Origin: Betaproteobacteria bacterium
Lineage (GTDB): Bacteria; Pseudomonadota; Gammaproteobacteria; Burkholderiales; Burkholderiaceae_D
Length of the DNA: 64,000 nt
NCBI GenBank assembly: GCA_025362735.1
Contig: JANYFL010000029.1
Coordinates: forward strand, 54,518-118,517
Direction of reading: 5' to 3'
Part shown: piece by piece, positions 60,029 through 64,000 of the stretch
Numbering within the stretch: position 1 is the stretch's first letter
Layout of the letters: each line of letters begins with the position of its first letter
The notes under the pieces: generated by a model
Told to the model about the DNA's origin: nothing
The model's database searches: none
The model's input: only the letters and a program-made list of their open reading frames with translations
Made by a program: the position numbers and the translations under genes

Positions 60029-60439
60029 ATGCCCAGCACGCTACCAACGCCACGCGCAATGTTCCTCGTGCTCTATTGGCTCGCGTTTGCGTGCCTTGCG
60101 GCCGTAGCGGCGACAGACCCGGGATATGCGCCACGCTGGCTTCCTCTGCCTCCGTTTCCGTGGTTCGGGCTCGTGGCGGTATGGACGATGCTTGGCCTAG
60201 GTGTGTTTGGGCTGCACATCGTATTCGGGAAGCCATGGACCTATCGCCGCAGGCTGCTTGTGGCGCTCGGTGCCTATGGAACACTTGCTTTCCTTTTCGT
60301 CGTGACGTGGGTGACGGACAATCCGGGACTAGCGTGTGTTCCTGGATGGTTCGTCCTTTTAACTTTCATTGGATTGGTCGTACTCGGCATCGCTCATGCA
60401 ATTGCTAGTGCCGCCTGCCGCTTTCGAAGTGCGCCCTAA
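60029..60439 (+). CDS. Cassette gene 5: four-helix membrane protein of unknown function
   Basis: A 136-residue integral membrane protein with four hydrophobic helices (FLVLYWLAFACLAAVAA, WFGLVAVWTMLGLGVFGL, LLVALGAYGTLAFLFVV, WFVLLTFIGLVVLGIAHAI). The ATG is 8 bases after GTTAGGG. The box at its end reads CCCTAAG instead of CCCTAAC. No family recognised. Confidence 0.7.
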   Translation: MPSTLPTPRAMFLVLYWLAFACLAAVAATDPGYAPRWLPLPPFPWFGLVAVWTMLGLGVFGLHIVFGKPWTYRRRLLVALGAYGTLAFLFVVTWVTDNPGLACVPGWFVLLTFIGLVVLGIAHAIASAACRFRSAP

Positions 60440-60534
60440 GGCGGTTACATAATCAACGTCGATTTGCGAGTATTCATGCCGGTGGGCACTCTCTCGGAGC
60501 CTGACGCCTATAGCGTCAACTGTTCGGGTTAAAA
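60434..60534 (+). other. Degenerate attC-like site 5 (right end of array)
   Basis: CCCTAAG (60434-60440) differs by one base from the complement of the cassette 5 start box. No GTTRRRY box is at the usual distance; GTTAAAA at 60528-60534 is a possible remnant. A hairpin TGACGC-CTATA-GCGTCA lies inside. The site is probably decayed. Confidence 0.4.
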
Positions 60535-60705
60535 AGAAATACGGCATGACGCCCAGCGGTAACGACAGGATCGCTTCCCAAGGACGCAACGGACTGCCCC
60601 ACTGTTGCCACCAAGGCTTAGCCCTTGACTTTGCGTTCCGATTCTTCAAGTGGATCTTTTTGTTTAACATGCAAGGCCGACATCCAAACGTGCAAGAGGA
60701 AAATC

Positions 60706-61338
60706 ATGAGCAAAGTATTCGTCAACATTGGACTGAGCCTCGATGGCTACCTGGCACCGGAAGGGATGACCATGGACAATCCCGGGTACAAGAACTGGGG
60801 CGCCAAGTGGGGGGCGATGATGGCCTGGATCATCAATCAACAGTACTTCCGCCAGAACCTCCTCAAGCTCGGGCCCGGGGGAGAAACCGGTCCGGTCAAT
60901 GACCTGATTCGCAGCACGGCGGAGCGCATCGGCGCCAACATCATGGGCAAGCGCATGTTCGACCAGGGCGAGGTGGCCTGGCCTGAAGAGGCTCCGTTTC
61001 ACACACCGGTGTACGTTCTGACCCGGGAGAAACGCGAACCCTGGGTGCGCCCCGGCGGGACGACTTTCTACTTCATCAATGACGGGCCGGAGCGTGCCCT
61101 GGAGCTGGCTCGGGCATCGGCAGGCAGTCGTGATATTCGTATCGCGGGTGGGGCGGATGTGATCCAGCAGTACCTGAACCTGGGTGTCGTCGACGAGATG
61201 GAAATTGCCTTGGCACCGGTGTTGTTCGGCGGCGGGCGGCGTCTTTTCGAGAACCTGGGCGAGTCCGGCCCGCAGTTTCGTATTGACCGGGTTCTGGATG
61301 GCCCGGCCGCTACGCACTTGCGCTATGTGCGTCAGTGA
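60706..61338 (+). CDS. Dihydrofolate reductase / RibD C-terminal family protein
   Basis: A 210-residue protein of the RibD C-terminal/DHFR-like fold. FVNIGLSLDGYLAPEGM at the start, NIMGKRMFDQGE near 88-99 and the late IRIAGGADVIQQYLNLGVVDE plus LFGGGRRLFE motif are typical of the YyaP/YwjB group. It would bind NADPH; the substrate is unknown and true dihydrofolate reductase activity is doubtful. Start ATG 60706 has AGAGGAAAA upstream. It lies just right of the cassette array but is not followed by an attC-like site. Confidence 0.85.
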   Translation: MSKVFVNIGLSLDGYLAPEGMTMDNPGYKNWGAKWGAMMAWIINQQYFRQNLLKLGPGGETGPVNDLIRSTAERIGANIMGKRMFDQGEVAWPEEAPFHTPVYVLTREKREPWVRPGGTTFYFINDGPERALELARASAGSRDIRIAGGADVIQQYLNLGVVDEMEIALAPVLFGGGRRLFENLGESGPQFRIDRVLDGPAATHLRYVRQ

Positions 61339-61370
61339 GGGCGGCTGACTACCGCTGCAGCGGACTTCAT

Positions 61371-61389
61371 CCGGCAAGCCGGTTTTTTG
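61371..61389 (+). terminator. Short terminator after the RibD-like gene
   Basis: CCGGC-AA-GCCGG followed by TTTTTT, 32 bases after the stop. The stem is short, so strength is uncertain. A perfect 12-base palindrome CCGCTGCAGCGG precedes it. Confidence 0.6.
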
Positions 61390-61404
61390 GATGTGTCTCT
61401 TCTT

Positions 61405-61434
61405 GCGGCGGATAACGCTGCGTTCATCCGCCGC
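61405..61434. repeat. GCGGCGGAT...ATCCGCCGC hairpin repeat
   Basis: Nine-base arms 61405-61413 and 61426-61434 around AACGCTGCGTTC. Its GCTGCG centre resembles that of the GTAGCCCGGTT repeats, suggesting a related class of dispersed palindromes. Lies upstream of the MarR gene. Confidence 0.5.
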
Positions 61435-61490
61435 GCTGCGCAATTCAATATTTTGTTGTGAAGTGAAAATTCCTGGATGACGATACAATG

Positions 61491-61504
61491 TTTGCCTAGG
61501 CAAA
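61491..61504. promoter_or_regulatory. Palindromic operator candidate for the MarR regulator
   Basis: TTTGCCTAGGCAAA is a perfect 14-base palindrome, extendable to 20 bases with one mismatched pair. It lies 3 bases before the marR-type start codon and just after TACAAT (61484-61489), a possible -10 box, so bound repressor would block transcription or translation start. Confidence 0.65.
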
Positions 61505-61507
61505 TAT

Positions 61508-61963
61508 ATGGGTTGGCAGATGGGCACTGATGATGAATTACCGTTTCGTATCGTTCGGCTGATCAGCAGTATTCGATTGGCGGTTCGGGAAAAGGTCAAT
61601 GAACGTTTGGCGCCACTGGATCTGACCGTGGCGCAATGGGCAGTCGTGGTCTATCTGGCCGAAGGGCGTGCTGATACGCTGACCGGTCTTTCACGGCTGA
61701 TGGAGAATGACCGTGGCGCCATGTCGCGCATGCTGGACCGGCTTCAGTCCAAAGGATTGGTGCAGCGCTTCGATCATCCTGATGACGCACGAGCGGTGCA
61801 TGTCAAATTGACCGGGCAGGGCTTGCGCCTTTATCCGGCCATTCGGCCAATGATTGCCGATGTGTTGTCTGATACGAACCGCGGTTTCGCAACGGATGAA
61901 CTGCAGCGGCTCGAGGCCTATTTGCAGCGGATGCAGGCCAACCTCGATTTGAACCAGAGCTGA
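61508..61963 (+). CDS. MarR-family transcriptional regulator
   Basis: A 151-residue winged-helix regulator. LTVAQWAVVVYLAEGRADTL and LSRLMENDRGAMSRMLDRLQ form the DNA-binding core, followed by a GLVQRFDHPDDARAVHVKLT wing. It is translationally coupled to the efflux gene (TGATG overlap) and probably represses this operon through the palindrome upstream. A start 12 bases later (ATG 61520) is also possible. Confidence 0.88.
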   Translation: MGWQMGTDDELPFRIVRLISSIRLAVREKVNERLAPLDLTVAQWAVVVYLAEGRADTLTGLSRLMENDRGAMSRMLDRLQSKGLVQRFDHPDDARAVHVKLTGQGLRLYPAIRPMIADVLSDTNRGFATDELQRLEAYLQRMQANLDLNQS

Positions 61964-63491
61964 TGTCCACCGGTTACACGCCCACGCCCCACCGCGCGAT
62001 GATCACGTGGTCGATCATGCTGGCGACGATCATGCAGACGCTCGATGGCACCATTGCCAACGTGGCCTTGCCGCATATGCAAGGCAGCCTTTCAGCGTCA
62101 CAGGATCAGATTGCCTGGGTGCTGACTTCCTATATTGTTGCCGCCGCCATTGGCACGCCTTTGACGGGATGGATTTCAGGCCGGTTTGGCCGTCGCACCG
62201 TGCTGCTGTGGTCGGTTGCAGGGTTTACGGTTGCTTCGGCCTTGTGCGGTTTGTCTGAATCACTTGCGCAGATCGTCGCGGCGCGATTACTGCAGGGGAT
62301 TTCGGAGCCGCATTGGTCCCCTTGTCGCAAGCGACCCTACTCGATATCAACCCCCGCGAAAAACAGGGACCGGCCATGGCGATCTGGGGCATGGGCGTGA
62401 TGGTGGGCCCGATCATCGGTCCAACCCTGGGTGGCTGGCTGACCGAAAATTACGATTGGCGCTGGGTCTTTTTTATCAATCTGCCGATTGGTCTGATTGC
62501 CTGGTTGGGTATTGCGCGTTTCATGCCGCGGCAGAAAGAAGCCAGCGCAAACAGTTTCGACACGACGGGATTTTTATTGCTCAGTGCGGCGGTCGGCCTG
62601 CTGCAATTGTTTCTGGACCGGGGCGAACAACTGGACTGGTTCAACTCGGTCGAAATTCGCATCGAAGCCTTTGGGGCGCTGATGAGCGGCATGCTGTTCA
62701 TCGCCCATTCCGTGACAACAGGCACGGTCTCGTTCCTTGATTTGCGTATTTTTCGGGATCGCAACTTTGTTGCCGGCATCATCGTGATTTTTATCGTCGG
62801 TCTGGTGATGTACGCCACCCGTGCGCTGCTGCCGCCCATGATGCAGGGTTTGATGGGCTACTCGGTCATCACCACCGGGATGGTGATGGCTCCCAGCGGT
62901 GCCGGCACCATGCTGGCGATGCTGCTGGCCGGGCGACTCGTGACACGGACTGATTTGCGCCTGGTCATGCTGACGGGTTTTATCCTGACTGCATTTTCGC
63001 TCTGGCAAATGGGTAATTATTCGCTGGTTGTTTCTGAATCCGATCTGGTCTGGCCAGGGATCATCCAGGGCATCGGTCTTGGTCTGGTATTCATTCCACT
63101 CAGCACCGTAACCTTTTCGACGTTGGCGACTGATCTTCGTGCCACGGGGACGTCATTGTTCAGCCTGTCGCGCAACATGGGCAGCAGTATTGGCATTTCC
63201 ATTTTTCAGACCTTGCTCGGTCGCGGCATGAATACCGCTCATGCACGGCTTGCCGAAAATGTTACGGTATTCAGTCCGCTTGTGAACAATTCCTATGATT
63301 TGCAGAATCCGGTCGTGCTCAGCCAGTTGAACAATGAAGTGACGCGGCAAGCGGGAATGATTGCCTATGTCAGCGATTTCCGCAGCATGATGTATCTGAC
63401 TATCGCAGTCATTCCCCTGATTCTGTTGATCCGCCTGCGATCTTTGCCGAAAGAGGACTCCGAATCGGCTGCGCATGTGGCGGTTGATTAG
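61963..63491 (+). pseudogene. EmrB-type MFS drug efflux gene with a frameshift (DHA2 family)
   Basis: Two frames together make a complete 14-helix DHA2 transporter of about 509 residues. The first part (to RLLQGI) has the TLDGTIANVALP and GRRTVLLWS motifs; the second continues at GAALVPLSQATLLDINP and runs to the end. At 62302-62303 one base is missing between the ATT codon and GGA, so the frame changes there. The gene is therefore disrupted, unless this is a sequencing or assembly error. An EmrA membrane-fusion partner, normal for EmrB, is not adjacent. Confidence 0.8.
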
Positions 63492-63582
63492 GGTAAGGGC
63501 ATGAGGCTACGCCATTGGTTGGTGCTGCAAGCTTGCGTGCCGTATCGGCGATAATGACGTTTTGCTTACTCCGAGTTCTCTC

Positions 63583-64000
63583 ATGTCCGGCTCCACCTTC
63601 GGCAAACTTTTCTGTGTCACCAACTTCGGCGAATCGCATGGCCCGGCGATCGGCTGTGTAGTCGATGGCTGCCCTCCCGGGTTGGAGTTGAGCGAGGCCG
63701 ACATTCAGCCGGAGCTGGACCGGCGCAAGCCGGGGACTTCGCGCCATGTGACGCAGCGGCAGGAGAGCGACACGGTGCAGATTCTCTCGGGCGTGTTCGA
63801 GGGCCGCACCACTGGCACGCCCATCGGCATCGTGATCGAGAATACCGACGCGCGCTCGCGCGACTACGACAAGCTGGCCGATCGCTTCCGCCCTGGTCAC
63901 GCCGACTACACCTACGCGCACAAATACGGGCACCGCGATCATCGCGGCGGCGGTCGCTCCTCGGCGCGCGAGACCGTGATGCGCGTCGCCGCGGGAGCCG
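63583..64000 (+). CDS. aroC: Chorismate synthase (partial, runs off window end)
   Basis: The first 139 residues of chorismate synthase, which converts EPSP to chorismate with reduced FMN in the shikimate pathway. The start [20 protein letters not shown] is diagnostic, with GESHG near residues 17-21, LDRRKPGTS near 47-55 and [20 protein letters not shown] near 107-126, with SSARE following. The gene is cut by the window end at base 64000. It begins 91 bases after the efflux gene. Confidence 0.95.
   Translation, partial: MSGSTFGKLFCVTNFGESHGPAIGCVVDGCPPGLELSEADIQPELDRRKPGTSRHVTQRQESDTVQILSGVFEGRTTGTPIGIVIENTDARSRDYDKLADRFRPGHADYTYAHKYGHRDHRGGGRSSARETVMRVAAGA

Noticed and set aside
60359..60670. 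103-codon reverse-strand open frame next to the array
   Set aside because: It overlaps the end of cassette gene 5 and the decayed attC site in antisense; composition looks non-coding.

Overview
The window looks like the chromosome of a betaproteobacterium of the order Burkholderiales, possibly near Oxalobacteraceae. The main evidence is the TCA block aconitase, malate dehydrogenase, GntR regulator, sdhCDAB-sdhE, gltA, odhAB-lpdA and zapE. Supporting signs are a DUF2863 protein beside it, pgeF next to phaC, and wrbA with DUF2069 and yihY. This placement is inference from gene order and protein style; no rRNA or tRNA gene was seen that could confirm it.

Layout. 1-4.7 kb: the end of an exopolysaccharide locus (GumK-like and family 2 glycosyltransferases, a hexapeptide acetyltransferase, a membrane acyltransferase, and the bifunctional GDP-mannose enzyme ManC). 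4.8-22.6 kb: the TCA block, with a small SHOCT-PspC membrane protein inserted between odhB and lpdA. 22.6-31.7 kb: housekeeping genes (zapE, PP2C phosphatase, DinG-like helicase, bamD, rluD, pgeF) interrupted by a 0.4 kb cluster of dispersed palindromic repeats and a solitary reverse-strand gene that looks like an isolated integron cassette. 31.7-35.8 kb: polyhydroxybutyrate operon phaC-phaA-phaB. 35.8-43.2 kb: reverse-strand run recN-bioB-P450-bioF-bioA-bioD, with a cytochrome P450 embedded in the biotin operon. 43.2-53.2 kb: nadK, hrcA, rpsP-rimM-trmD-rplS, a Nudix hydrolase, a CbiB-like protein, dusA, a diguanylate cyclase and wrbA. 53.3-53.6 kb: a 279-bp MITE-like element with 29-bp terminal inverted repeats flanked by TA, in the wrbA/yihY divergent promoter region. 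53.6-57.4 kb: yihY, a CBS-domain protein and an LplT-PlsC fusion.

57.6-60.5 kb is the most unusual part. It holds five same-strand genes of unknown function, each preceded within a few bases by a GTTA-type core box. In four of the five, the complementary box overlaps or lies shortly after the stop codon and opens a palindromic attC-like site; the fifth has a one-base mismatch and no convincing site end. I read this as an integron cassette array with no integrase in the window (a CALIN), with a Pc-like promoter just upstream. The window closes with a RibD-like reductase, a MarR regulator with a palindromic operator, a frameshifted EmrB-type efflux gene, and the start of aroC.
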